This document shows positions 35,806-43,642 of a stretch of DNA of 64,000 nucleotides, piece after piece. The notes beneath the pieces were generated by a model that saw only the letters and a list, made by a program, of their open reading frames with translations, ran no database searches and was not told the DNA's origin. The position numbers were made by a program, and so were the translations under genes. Origin of the DNA: Desulfobacteraceae bacterium (lineage in GTDB: Bacteria; Desulfobacterota; Desulfobacteria; Desulfobacterales; Desulfosalsimonadaceae); NCBI GenBank assembly GCA_011389935.1, contig JAABTJ010000008.1:1-64000 (forward strand), given 5' to 3'. The first letter of the stretch is position 1; every line of letters starts with the position of its first letter.

Positions 35806-37686
35806 ATGAAACGGAGTCGTTGTCTGGTCAGTCGGTTCCGTATCGGTACGGCAGCCCTTTTGGTATTGCTGCTGTTTTTGGGGACGGACGCCGCTGCGAC
35901 CTTTTTCGAGAAGCATTACGCGGTAAAACCGGTTCGCGGAAAAGATGTGTTGTGCGATCCCTACGTGGTCCAAAAGGACGACTGGGTTTTGCGGCTTTTC
36001 CGGCAGCGGGGGGAGATTGCCCGTGAAGATTTCCCCCTGTTTTTGGAAATATTTGAAATCCTGAATCCTGCCGTGGAGAATATCAATAAGATTTATCCCG
36101 GCCAGAAAATCCTTATTCCATTGCGGATTCTTCCCGCAGGGACCTTTGAAGGCCAGGAATCGGGAAGCGTAACCCTGCCCGTCATCACCATTACCCGTCT
36201 CCCGGAAATCGCGGAAGCCTATTCCATCCCCCACAAGGTCCGCTACGGCGAGTGGGTATCAAAGCTGGTTGCCCGGTCTTTCGGCGAAGTCGGATCCGAA
36301 TCGTATGAAAGGGGGATGGCGCTGTTTGCGCATTTCAATCCGGAAATTGAAAATATCGATTTGATCGTGGCGGGGCAGACCGTCCGCCTGCCGGATCCCG
36401 AAATCATTCAATCGCCCGTATATGCGGAATTGTTTGAAGAAGAGGAGAACCCCCCCCCGGATATGCCGGATTCCCCCCGACAAGCGTCCGAGGAGGAGCC
36501 GGCGGAGCCGGTGGAAGAGGCGGAGCCGGGAAAAGAAGCTGTGGAAACCCCGTCAACGCGCCCCTCACTGACGCTGCCCCTGGTGGACAGGATACGCGGG
36601 TTTTCCGATACGTCCATATTCAGCAAGGCGGCTGCCATGCTGGACGGGGATGTGGTTAACAGCGGGGAGTATTATTTTCCCCGTGACGGCCAATCCGATT
36701 TGCGCCTGGCGCTTTCGGAAACGCCGTTGATGGTTTTCGATGACGGGACGACCCTGCTTTTCACCAAAAGGGAATGGCTTCCGGATGAAAACCGGAAGGT
36801 GATCGAACGCTACCGGCCGGACATCAACATCGTTTTTTTCGAGGCGGACATGCGTCTTGGAATGCTTGTCTCCACGATTGTTCCCGTAATCGACTCCGGG
36901 GGAGGGTATGAACGGCACCTGGATGTAAACCGCGGCGGTATTTCCATCGCCATCCGGGGGCAATATATTTACGACCCTCCTGCAATGCCGTGGAAAATCT
37001 GCCTGAGCATCCTTGAGAAACCGGAAATGCGCGTTCCCGCGCCGGTTCGTGATTTTCTCGGCGATATGGGCGTCGTTGTCCGGGACTGGGTCGAGGGGGA
37101 GAACCTTTCCGGCTGGGCAAAAACCGTGGATACATCCGGGTACCGGATTCCGGAAAGAGGCCGCATCCCGGCCAATCCACCGGAACAGTTTGTCGAAGGT
37201 CTTTTCCGGGCGCTCGGATACCGTTACCAGCCGGATGTGAAGGTGTCTTTTCCGTATGCGGGTTTTCAGGTTTCCGCACATGCCGATTTGCTGTCTGTGA
37301 ATGGCGGCGGGGATATATTGATTGATTACGGGGATCTTGGCGGGGATGCCATCACATCCATAGAAAAAACCGGCTTGCAGGTTCTCCAGTTACAGCGGTC
37401 GCGCCATCCCGGCGACATGCTTTCCCAGTTGGCCGAACAGCGGCTGCTGGATTACGATGCAGATCCCATTTTCTGGACTTCCGCCAGGCCCCGGCTGTAC
37501 AATCCGTCGATTCAGATCCCCGGGTACCTGGTATCTTCCCGGAAGGAAGTAGTCCGCCCGCAAGGGATGGATGCCGATCCGTATCGCCTTCTGGTGTCTT
37601 TGGTTCCCCTTCCGGATCCGTTGGCCGCTTTTCTTGGCCAATCCGGCATCAGGGCGGTGGAAGCAGACGGTCTGGTCCGTCACTGA
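35806..37686 (+). CDS. LysM-type envelope protein
   Basis: A 626-residue exported protein. An N-terminal membrane helix or signal (about 14-32) is followed by two LysM-like segments (near 40-110: YVVQKDDWVLRLFRQRG, NINKIYPGQKILIPLRI; near 150-205: HKVRYGEWVSKLVARSFG, NIDLIVAGQTVRLP), which bind glycan such as peptidoglycan. An acidic Pro/Glu linker (about 210-245) precedes a large C-terminal part of no family I can name. ATG 35806 is preferred over TTG 35803; both are 4-7 bases after the thrC stop. A wall-tethered role is likely; the C-terminal function is unknown. Confidence 0.75.
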   Translation: MKRSRCLVSRFRIGTAALLVLLLFLGTDAAATFFEKHYAVKPVRGKDVLCDPYVVQKDDWVLRLFRQRGEIAREDFPLFLEIFEILNPAVENINKIYPGQKILIPLRILPAGTFEGQESGSVTLPVITITRLPEIAEAYSIPHKVRYGEWVSKLVARSFGEVGSESYERGMALFAHFNPEIENIDLIVAGQTVRLPDPEIIQSPVYAELFEEEENPPPDMPDSPRQASEEEPAEPVEEAEPGKEAVETPSTRPSLTLPLVDRIRGFSDTSIFSKAAAMLDGDVVNSGEYYFPRDGQSDLRLALSETPLMVFDDGTTLLFTKREWLPDENRKVIERYRPDINIVFFEADMRLGMLVSTIVPVIDSGGGYERHLDVNRGGISIAIRGQYIYDPPAMPWKICLSILEKPEMRVPAPVRDFLGDMGVVVRDWVEGENLSGWAKTVDTSGYRIPERGRIPANPPEQFVEGLFRALGYRYQPDVKVSFPYAGFQVSAHADLLSVNGGGDILIDYGDLGGDAITSIEKTGLQVLQLQRSRHPGDMLSQLAEQRLLDYDADPIFWTSARPRLYNPSIQIPGYLVSSRKEVVRPQGMDADPYRLLVSLVPLPDPLAAFLGQSGIRAVEADGLVRH

Positions 37687-37696
37687 CGGTCCGTAG

Positions 37697-37746
37697 GCGG
37701 CGTAGAAATTTGCAATACCGTTAACGGAAGCGCCGCAGTTTTTTTA
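37697..37746 (+). terminator. Rho-independent terminator
   Basis: GCGGCG (37697-37702) pairs with CGCCGC (37731-37736), with a nested CCGTTAACGG stem, and is followed by a run of seven T. It lies just after the LysM gene and before the TPR lipoprotein gene. Confidence 0.6.
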
Positions 37747-37778
37747 ATGTTTATTTGAAATAACAGGGGCAGAAACCC

Positions 37779-38549
37779 ATGAAGCGGTCTTTCGTTTTTT
37801 TCATATGCATAATGATGTCGGGTTTGGTTTTGTTTCCGGCCTGCAGCCAGAAAGCATCGATACAGAACAGGCAGCAGGCGGAGGCGATCCGGGAGCTGGG
37901 AGAGGCGTATATGGCCGAGGGGAATTACACCATGGCGCTGCGGGAGCTGCTCCGGGCGCAAAAAATCAATCCCAGGGACCCCTATCTGCAAAACAGCCTC
38001 GGACTGGCTTATATGGCAAGGGGGAGGCATCCCTCTGCGGTAGAGCATTTTCAACGGGCGGTCGAACTCAACCCGAATTACTCTCCGGCCAGAAACAATC
38101 TGGGATCGGCCTATGTCGCGCTTGGGGAGTGGGACAAGGCCATAGAATGTTTCGAGGAGGTAAAAGACGATCTTTTATACGCCACGCCCTATTACCCCTT
38201 AAGCAACCTGGGGTATGTCTATTACCGCAAAGGGGAATATGAAACGGCCAGGCGTTACTACAATCAGGCGCTTGAAATGGAGCGCAACTTTCCAAGGGCG
38301 CTTCATGGAGTGGGCCTGGTCGAACTTGCCACGGGAAACACGAAGGAGGCCATCCGCCGATTGGAAAAAGCCATCGAGATCGTGCCGTCCGCGGCGGAAA
38401 TACACCTGGACCTGGGGCGGGCGTACGAACAAAACCATGAATACAGCAAGGCGCTGAATACGTATGAAAAAGCCGCCGCCATGGCAGGAGATTCCCGCCT
38501 GGGAGACGAGGCGGAAGAAGCGATCAATGCGCTTCGCAGCAAATGGTAG
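37779..38549 (+). CDS. TPR-repeat lipoprotein (PilF/PilW-like)
   Basis: A 256-residue lipoprotein with lipobox ending at Cys22 (LFPAC). From residue 34 it is a run of about six tetratricopeptide repeats (for example AYMAEGNYTMALRELLRAQKINPRDP, AYMARGRHPSAVEHFQRAVELNPNY, GYVYYRKGEYETARRYYNQALEMERN). PilF-type lipoproteins of this form help assemble pilus secretins in the outer membrane, but no pilus gene is nearby, so the partner is unclear. It converges with the minus-strand unknown gene, 1 base apart. Confidence 0.85.
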   Translation: MKRSFVFFICIMMSGLVLFPACSQKASIQNRQQAEAIRELGEAYMAEGNYTMALRELLRAQKINPRDPYLQNSLGLAYMARGRHPSAVEHFQRAVELNPNYSPARNNLGSAYVALGEWDKAIECFEEVKDDLLYATPYYPLSNLGYVYYRKGEYETARRYYNQALEMERNFPRALHGVGLVELATGNTKEAIRRLEKAIEIVPSAAEIHLDLGRAYEQNHEYSKALNTYEKAAAMAGDSRLGDEAEEAINALRSKW

Positions 38550-38550
38550 C

Positions 38551-39390
38551 TCAGGAAAAAATATTCATGGAAATCCGGTCGATGCGGTCTATCCGGCCGC
38601 GGATGTCGCCTACGTTGACCGCGGCAATATTGGTCCCCCTCATTATCAGTGCTTCCACGGGCTGCGTCTTTAAATTTGCTTCGTTTTTCCGGGCCTGCCG
38701 GATCATTTCCATGTATTTCCGCCTTGTTTCCATCATTGCGGCATAGAGGTCTTTGTCTGCGCCCATGTGTTCAAGGATTCCGCAGAACTCCATGAAGAGC
38801 GCCATGAAGTCCGGCGTGTCTTCATCCATGCACGCCAGAAAAGCGCATATGGATGAAACCCTGTTTTCTTGAAAGGCGAACCTTGCATTTCGAAGTTTTA
38901 CCTTCAGGGCAGCGATCGTTTCCGGGGACCGGATATTGTCGTGTATTGCCCGGATAATGCGGCGATCGATACGGCGCTCCGCCTTGATGCGATGGATGAA
39001 ACGGCGAAGGGCCGGATCGGGGACGAGGAGACGGCAGGGTGCAGGAATCGACGGAAAATAAAGGGATGCTGTAATGTTCCGTGCCGCAAGCATATCTGCC
39101 GCGGCGTTTTTTTCCTCTTCGTTTTCAATGCGAATTTCTTCAAGCACCGGTTCCAGGACCGCCTGCTGGGATTCATCCGGATAAAAAACCATCTCACATA
39201 TGCTTTCCGCCTCACAGTCAAAAGGGGGTGAAAGCGCCTGTGAAAGCGCTTCCGGATCGGAGATGTCGTATGTGGAGGCAAGATAATGGACCACGCTGTC
39301 CGATAGATATACGCCTTTTTTGAACAGGTCCTCAACGGCATCCGTCAAAGCCGAAATTCGTTGGTCCGTATTGCGGCCGCCGGATCTCAT
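38551..39390 (-). CDS. Conserved-looking hypothetical protein
   Basis: I do not recognise this 279-residue protein. It is soluble, mostly helical, and its centre has an acidic stretch (EEIRIENEEEKNAAADML). Cysteines are few. The start at 39390 (MRSGGRNT) has AAGGGG upstream; an ATG seven codons earlier at 39411 lies against repeat copy A2 and lacks a ribosome site. The stop is 1 base from the TPR lipoprotein stop. Codon use is like the neighbours. Confidence 0.6.
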   Translation of the reverse strand: MRSGGRNTDQRISALTDAVEDLFKKGVYLSDSVVHYLASTYDISDPEALSQALSPPFDCEAESICEMVFYPDESQQAVLEPVLEEIRIENEEEKNAAADMLAARNITASLYFPSIPAPCRLLVPDPALRRFIHRIKAERRIDRRIIRAIHDNIRSPETIAALKVKLRNARFAFQENRVSSICAFLACMDEDTPDFMALFMEFCGILEHMGADKDLYAAMMETRRKYMEMIRQARKNEANLKTQPVEALIMRGTNIAAVNVGDIRGRIDRIDRISMNIFS

Positions 39391-39415
39391 TTTGGTTTTT
39401 CCCCTTTCCATGTTT

Positions 39416-39568
39416 GACGACTTCGCAAAAAGTCCAATATCTGCGTTGCGTACAATCTTTGAAGAATCTCACGTACGGCGAAGTACGCTCAATTCTTCAA
39501 AAATTGCACGCGCCTTGATCTTGAACTTTTTTCAAAGCCGTCTGATCGCGACTTTTGCGAATTCATCA
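39416..39568. repeat. Dispersed palindromic repeat, family A, copy 2
   Basis: Matches 14371-14522 in the same orientation at roughly nine of ten bases, including the CTCACGTACGGC centre and the arms GAAGAAT and ATTCTTCAAAAATTG. It occupies the gap between two minus-strand genes (hypothetical 38551-39390 and DUF523 gene 39640-40590), touching the upstream region of the first. Confidence 0.9.
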
Positions 39569-39639
39569 TGTTTCCCTTTGTTTCTGATCGCCGGTTATCC
39601 GGCCGCCGTGCCGTGGCGCCCGCATTCTCTGGTCCTGCT

Positions 39640-40590
39640 TCATGTATAGGTCCTGAGCTTGAGCTCAACCGGGTGCGGGTTCAGGTAAGTCTGGGCTGCC
39701 AGATATTCCTGGGCGTATTTTCGGACATAGTGGTTGACCAGCGTCATTGGTACAATCAGCGGCACATGCCCCTTTCGGAACCGGTCGAAAATTTCCAGCA
39801 GCTCCTGTTTTTCATCGGAAGAAAGCTGTTTTTTGAAATATCCCATGATGTGCTGCAGTACATTGATATGCTTGGCCGTCGTTGCCTTCAGGCGCAATGC
39901 GTCGATGAGCTGGTCCTCGTATTGGCGGTACAGGGCCTCTGTGCCAAGCGCTTTTCCCGCAGCCACAAGTTTTCCCATGGCCCCGGCATGCTTCTGGCTG
40001 TGCGACATGATCAGCAGCTTGTTTTTCGAGTGAAAGGCAACCACGCTGCCGATCCCCGGCTTTTTGGCGACCGCATCCCGCCACCGCTTCAGGGTAAAGA
40101 TCTGTTCAATGAAATTTTCCCGGAGTTTCGGGTCGTGGAGCCGCCCCTCCTCCTCCACCGGTACCAGGGGAAAATGCCCGGTAAACATCCGGGCGAAAAT
40201 CCCCACCCCTTTTTTTTCGGGCATCCCCTTGTCGTTGTAGACCTTGACCCGCATCAAGCCGCTGCTTGGGGAATCTTTTTTGAAGATAAAGCCGCAGAGG
40301 TCTTCCTTTTCCAGCGCCGCGATTCTTGTTTTCGCCCAATTTGCCATTTGGTCCGTGTGGTCTGCGGCCGTTTTCGTGGTCATCAGGCGCGGATTTTCAG
40401 GGTCCCCCACAAGCCGCATGGTTTCCCGGGGAATGCCGAAACCGGCCTCCACTTCCGGGCATACCGGGACATAGTCCACGTATTGCCCCAGGGTGTCCCG
40501 GAGGAAGTGATCGAGCTTGTGCCCCCCGTTGTACCGGACATTTTCACCCAGCAGGCAGGCGCTGATACCGATTCGGATTTTGTCTTCCAT
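39640..40590 (-). CDS. DUF523-DUF1722 (YbgA) protein
   Basis: A 316-residue soluble protein with a DUF523 domain first (about 1-145; IGISACLLGENVRYNGGHK, CPEVEAGFGIPRETMRLVG, KEDLCGFIFKKDSPSSGLMRVKVY) and a DUF1722/YbgA domain after (about 185-305; KLLIMSHSQKHAGAMGKLVA, HINVLQHIMGYFKKQLSSDEKQELLEI). The DUF523 part carries conserved cysteines (ACLLG, CPE, LCGF) that suggest metal or sulfur chemistry. In some bacteria the fusion lies near photolyase genes; none is here. Start ATG with AAGGAAAA upstream. Function unknown. Confidence 0.85.
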   Translation of the reverse strand: MEDKIRIGISACLLGENVRYNGGHKLDHFLRDTLGQYVDYVPVCPEVEAGFGIPRETMRLVGDPENPRLMTTKTAADHTDQMANWAKTRIAALEKEDLCGFIFKKDSPSSGLMRVKVYNDKGMPEKKGVGIFARMFTGHFPLVPVEEEGRLHDPKLRENFIEQIFTLKRWRDAVAKKPGIGSVVAFHSKNKLLIMSHSQKHAGAMGKLVAAGKALGTEALYRQYEDQLIDALRLKATTAKHINVLQHIMGYFKKQLSSDEKQELLEIFDRFRKGHVPLIVPMTLVNHYVRKYAQEYLAAQTYLNPHPVELKLRTYT

Positions 40591-40648
40591 GGCAATTTTC
40601 CTTATTTATGGGTGGATTTCCACATCATAGTATACCATACTCGTAAAT

Positions 40649-41092
40649 ATGGTCATAAAAGAATCCATTGTCATTGACGCGCCGGTAAAAACCGTATGGC
40701 AGGTTTTCACGGAGGTCGAAAACTGGTCGGAGTGGAATACGGTCTGCCGGGAATGCCGGCTGGAAGACGGGGATGCCATGGAAGAGGGGGCATGCCTGTC
40801 TTTTGAACTGACCCCATTGCTGCTACCGCTCCGGATTTCCCCCGTTATCGAGACCTATGAAGAGGGAAAAGAGATCACATGGTCCGGGTCCAAGTGGGGC
40901 ATCCATGCCCGGCATACTTTCGCTTTCTCGCCGGTGGACGGCGGCACCCGCCTTGAAAGCCGGGAGGTTTTTTCAGGGGCCCTCCTCTGGGCCGCCCGGC
41001 TGACCGGAATGCCCGGGCGGCTGCACGGGCTGACACGCCGCCTGCTGTCTGCAATCAAGGCGGAAGCCGAAGCGAGAAGCGGCGCTTCATAA
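40649..41092 (+). CDS. SRPBCC/START-like domain protein
   Basis: A 147-residue protein of the polyketide cyclase/SRPBCC fold: IDAPVKTVWQVFTEVENWSEWN at the N-terminus, a beta-sheet middle with ITWSGSKWGIHARHTFAFSP, and a C-terminal helix that would close a hydrophobic pocket. These bind or transfer lipids, sterols or aromatic molecules. Start ATG 40649 is in the gap to the DUF523 gene, with no strong ribosome site. The exact ligand is not known. Confidence 0.75.
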   Translation: MVIKESIVIDAPVKTVWQVFTEVENWSEWNTVCRECRLEDGDAMEEGACLSFELTPLLLPLRISPVIETYEEGKEITWSGSKWGIHARHTFAFSPVDGGTRLESREVFSGALLWAARLTGMPGRLHGLTRRLLSAIKAEAEARSGAS

Positions 41093-41118
41093 TACATTCC
41101 GTGCGCCGGCCCTTTTTG

Positions 41119-42525
41119 TCAATTCAGCGTGCGCTCCGCCCTGGCCATTTCGACAGCGGGCACGTCAAGTCCTTCGATGCCGAGCGCATCCGCCGCTTCC
41201 TGGCTCATGGAGCGGTACAGGAGGCGGACGGTGACCCGGTGCTTGCCATTGCCGGCAACCGGAATGTCAAATGTCTGTTCATCGTAGCTCTTTGGCGGAA
41301 TTCTGCGGTCATAGGCAATTTCTTCCGCAATCCAGCTCTTGGGCGTCAGGTTCCCCTGTGCGTCTTTAAACACCGTTTGATAGACAACGGCTTCGGGATC
41401 GATGCGGTTGTCTTCCAGTACGTGTCCGGAGGTGAACACCACCTCTCCGGTGTCGCTGGTCGCGGTGACTTCCAGCCACATCTGGCGTATATAGGTGACC
41501 CCTGTCGGGATTTTATGGCCGGCGCCCACATTTTTTATCCGCACAAGAAGCGCGACGCCGCCGGCAGCGGGGGTGGTTTCGGTTTCAAGCGCAGCGGCCG
41601 CTTCAAGCATCTCCCGCGCAAGTGCTGCCTGCTGCTCATTGTCATCCCTCTCGTGAAACAAAACGCTTCCTCCGGGGAAAAAGTGGGTGGCCACATGATC
41701 CCTTTCTTCTCCCATGACGCTCGATTTTCCGGGATTCTTCTTCACCCCCGGACCGGGCGTCATGTGGCAGTCCTGGCAGCGGATTCCCTCCCTTGCGTAT
41801 GGTCCTTTTTTCCAATCGTTATAGGTGTCGATGACGACCGCACCGGAAGACGGATGGGTCACATTGTGACAGGCGCCGCAAAATGCCGGATCCGTGTGGA
41901 TCGCTGAGTATTGCACCTCGTGGTAGGGGGATCGGCCGTCCCCCCGGGGGCCCCGCTTGACCCGGCCGGGATCGGAAATGTTTTTGACATTGACCGGTTC
42001 AACGATCTCTTTTACCGTATGGCAGTAGTCGCATGACACGCCTTTCGTCGATGTTTCGTCAAAGCGGCTGCCGTCGGGAGGGGGGAGCAGCCCGGTGCGC
42101 CGGGCGATCGGGGCGTGGCATTCTCCGCAGAACACGTCCGTTGCCCCGCCTGTTTCCCGGCTGGCTTTCAGGTAATCCGGCTGGTAGAAGGGATCCTCCC
42201 ATGCAAAACGGTGTTTGCTTTTGTTCCAGGCTTCATAAATCTCCCGGTGGCAGCCGGCGCACCGGTTCGGATTTTCAAACGCCCCGGGTTCAAACGTGTT
42301 GATTTCTTCGATTTCCCGGTTGGACAAATCGGTACTATCCGCTTCCACCGAGTTCCCGCCGCTTTTCGCCTGTTCCTGCCCGGCGGAATAGGCCGCGCTG
42401 CGGTCGTAATCCGGGGAAGCAATAAAAAACGCGAATAGCCATGCGATAACGACCGGAAGAATGATCCTTCGAAAAAGCGGTTGTTTTTTTGTCATAGGGG
42501 GGATGTTCTCCGGTTTGTTTTTCAT
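41119..42525 (-). CDS. Membrane-anchored pentaheme c-type cytochrome
   Basis: Periplasmic electron-transfer protein, 468 residues. One N-terminal membrane helix (about 20-37) anchors it, then five CxxCH heme sites at 89-93, 133-137, 165-169, 216-220 and 250-254. A C-terminal beta-rich domain without hemes (about 290-468) follows. The heme spacing and the NRCAGCHREIYEAWNKSKH opening resemble cytochrome c554-type and tetraheme nitrite- or sulfur-associated families, but the domain after the hemes is different. It is alone on the minus strand. ATG 42525 follows GGGAG. In anaerobes such proteins pass electrons to periplasmic or extracellular reductases; the partner is not apparent. Confidence 0.88.
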   Translation of the reverse strand: MKNKPENIPPMTKKQPLFRRIILPVVIAWLFAFFIASPDYDRSAAYSAGQEQAKSGGNSVEADSTDLSNREIEEINTFEPGAFENPNRCAGCHREIYEAWNKSKHRFAWEDPFYQPDYLKASRETGGATDVFCGECHAPIARRTGLLPPPDGSRFDETSTKGVSCDYCHTVKEIVEPVNVKNISDPGRVKRGPRGDGRSPYHEVQYSAIHTDPAFCGACHNVTHPSSGAVVIDTYNDWKKGPYAREGIRCQDCHMTPGPGVKKNPGKSSVMGEERDHVATHFFPGGSVLFHERDDNEQQAALAREMLEAAAALETETTPAAGGVALLVRIKNVGAGHKIPTGVTYIRQMWLEVTATSDTGEVVFTSGHVLEDNRIDPEAVVYQTVFKDAQGNLTPKSWIAEEIAYDRRIPPKSYDEQTFDIPVAGNGKHRVTVRLLYRSMSQEAADALGIEGLDVPAVEMARAERTLN

Positions 42526-42595
42526 GTGCGGGCTCCCTTTCTTGTAATAGCGGTAATTACGGTCCGTTTCTATGGAATTATATCATATACCGTGG

Positions 42596-42624
42596 TTGAA
42601 AATGAAGGGAAAAGGCCTTACAAT
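42596..42624 (+). promoter_or_regulatory. Sigma70-type promoter of rubredoxin gene
   Basis: TTGAAA (42596-42601), a 17-base spacer and TACAAT (42619-42624). It is about 54 bases before the rubredoxin start and may serve the rubredoxin and rubrerythrin-like genes together. Confidence 0.6.
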
Positions 42625-42677
42625 AATTCTGTGCGCCCGATACCCGGTTGAAAAAATGAAAATAAAGGAGATAGGTG

Positions 42678-42872
42678 ATGCCGAAACCCGACGAAATGTT
42701 TCAGTGTCAGACAGTCAATTGCGGCTATTTCTACAATCCCGAGAAAGGGGACCGAAAGGGGAAGGTGGAAAAAGGCGTCGGTTTCGATCAGTTGCCCGAA
42801 GAGTGGAAATGTCCGGTCTGCGGGGCCAGCAAAAAAGCATTCAGGCCCCTGGGGGGGGAAACATCCGGATGA
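42678..42872 (+). CDS. CX4C rubredoxin
   Basis: One-electron carrier with a single iron bound by four cysteines. The 64-residue protein has C10 and C15 (CQTVNC, four residues between the pair rather than the usual two) and C45/C48 in KCPVCGASKKAF. The aromatic residues around the site (CGYFYNPEKGD, FDQLPEEW) are typical. The CX4C form is known in sulfate reducers (Rd2 of Desulfovibrio). ATG 42678 lies right after AAAGGAGATAGG. The neighbouring diiron protein gene suggests a rubredoxin-rubrerythrin pair for peroxide removal. Confidence 0.9.
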   Translation: MPKPDEMFQCQTVNCGYFYNPEKGDRKGKVEKGVGFDQLPEEWKCPVCGASKKAFRPLGGETSG

Positions 42873-43023
42873 TGGCCCCACATGCCGGTTCACGACCGAT
42901 ATCGCGGATGGAGTATGGACAACACGGGAAAATGAATGTAGCTTGTTGTACTGTGGACACAGCCGGCAGCCAGGTTCTCTGAACCTCTGGATAGCCAGAA
43001 CCCGAAAAGAACAGGAGCCAACC

Positions 43024-43491
43024 ATGGGATTTACGGATTTAACGGAAATTATCGACTTTGCCATTGAAAAGGAACAGGAAGCGGCGGATTTTTATGCCGC
43101 GGCTGCAAGGCATGAGAAAATGGCCGGATCCCGGGAAATGTTAGAAGAATTTGCCGCCGAGGAGATGAAGCATAAAAAGATGCTCCAGGATCTGAAACAG
43201 GGAAGCGTAGACGAAGCCGTAAAGGGGTATCCGCTCAAGTGGATCACCGATATCAAGCGCAGTGACTACCTCACGGACATTGAATATCACCCGGGCATGA
43301 ATTACAGGGAAATACTGCATCTGGCGATGAAGCGCGAGGAAAAGGCCCTGGCTTTTTACAACGATGTTCTGGCCAACACCGAAGCGGAAAAGGGCAGAAA
43401 AGTCCTCAAGATCCTTTGCCAGGAAGAAGCCAGGCATAAACTGGCGCTGGAATCCCTCTATGACGACTTCATGGCAGAAATGGGAGACTAG
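43024..43491 (+). CDS. Rubrerythrin/ferritin-like diiron protein
   Basis: A 155-residue four-helix-bundle protein with two EExxH iron-binding repeats: EEMKHKKML and EEARHKLAL, plus Glu in EKEQEAADFYAAAARH and KREEKALAFYND. It has no rubredoxin-type C-terminal cysteines, so it needs a partner such as the rubredoxin encoded 150 bases upstream. It could reduce peroxide or store iron. The start ATG 43024 follows AGGAG. Its stop codon TAG (43489-43491) is the first three bases of repeat element B copy 2. Confidence 0.88.
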   Translation: MGFTDLTEIIDFAIEKEQEAADFYAAAARHEKMAGSREMLEEFAAEEMKHKKMLQDLKQGSVDEAVKGYPLKWITDIKRSDYLTDIEYHPGMNYREILHLAMKREEKALAFYNDVLANTEAEKGRKVLKILCQEEARHKLALESLYDDFMAEMGD

Positions 43492-43635
43492 AACCTACCT
43501 CAAAATTGTCTTTCGGCCCAATATCTTTGTAGGCGTCTTTTTTCAAATCCTTGAAATACTTGCGTATGTATATGGTTTGAAACAAGACGCCGCCGCGATC
43601 TTGCAACCGAAATCCGAATGTTGAGATGGGTTCTA
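43489..43635. repeat. MITE-like palindromic repeat, family B, copy 2
   Basis: A 147-base element in the opposite orientation to 21717-21862. Left end TAGAACCTACCTCAA, right end TTGAGATGGGTTCTA. It fills the gap between the convergent rubrerythrin-like (+) and baeRF (-) genes and supplies the stop of the former. TA is at both tips, as in copy 1. Confidence 0.85.
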
Positions 43636-43642
43636 CTCCCTG

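Noticed and set aside
39568-40677. Plus-strand 369-codon frame over the DUF523 gene
   Set aside because: The minus-strand protein has clear DUF523 and DUF1722 landmarks and a ribosome site; the plus frame has neither.
42572-42982. Plus-strand 136-codon frame overlapping the rubredoxin gene
   Set aside because: The frame of rubredoxin (four cysteines, ribosome site) explains the same bases; the overlap frame lacks any signal.
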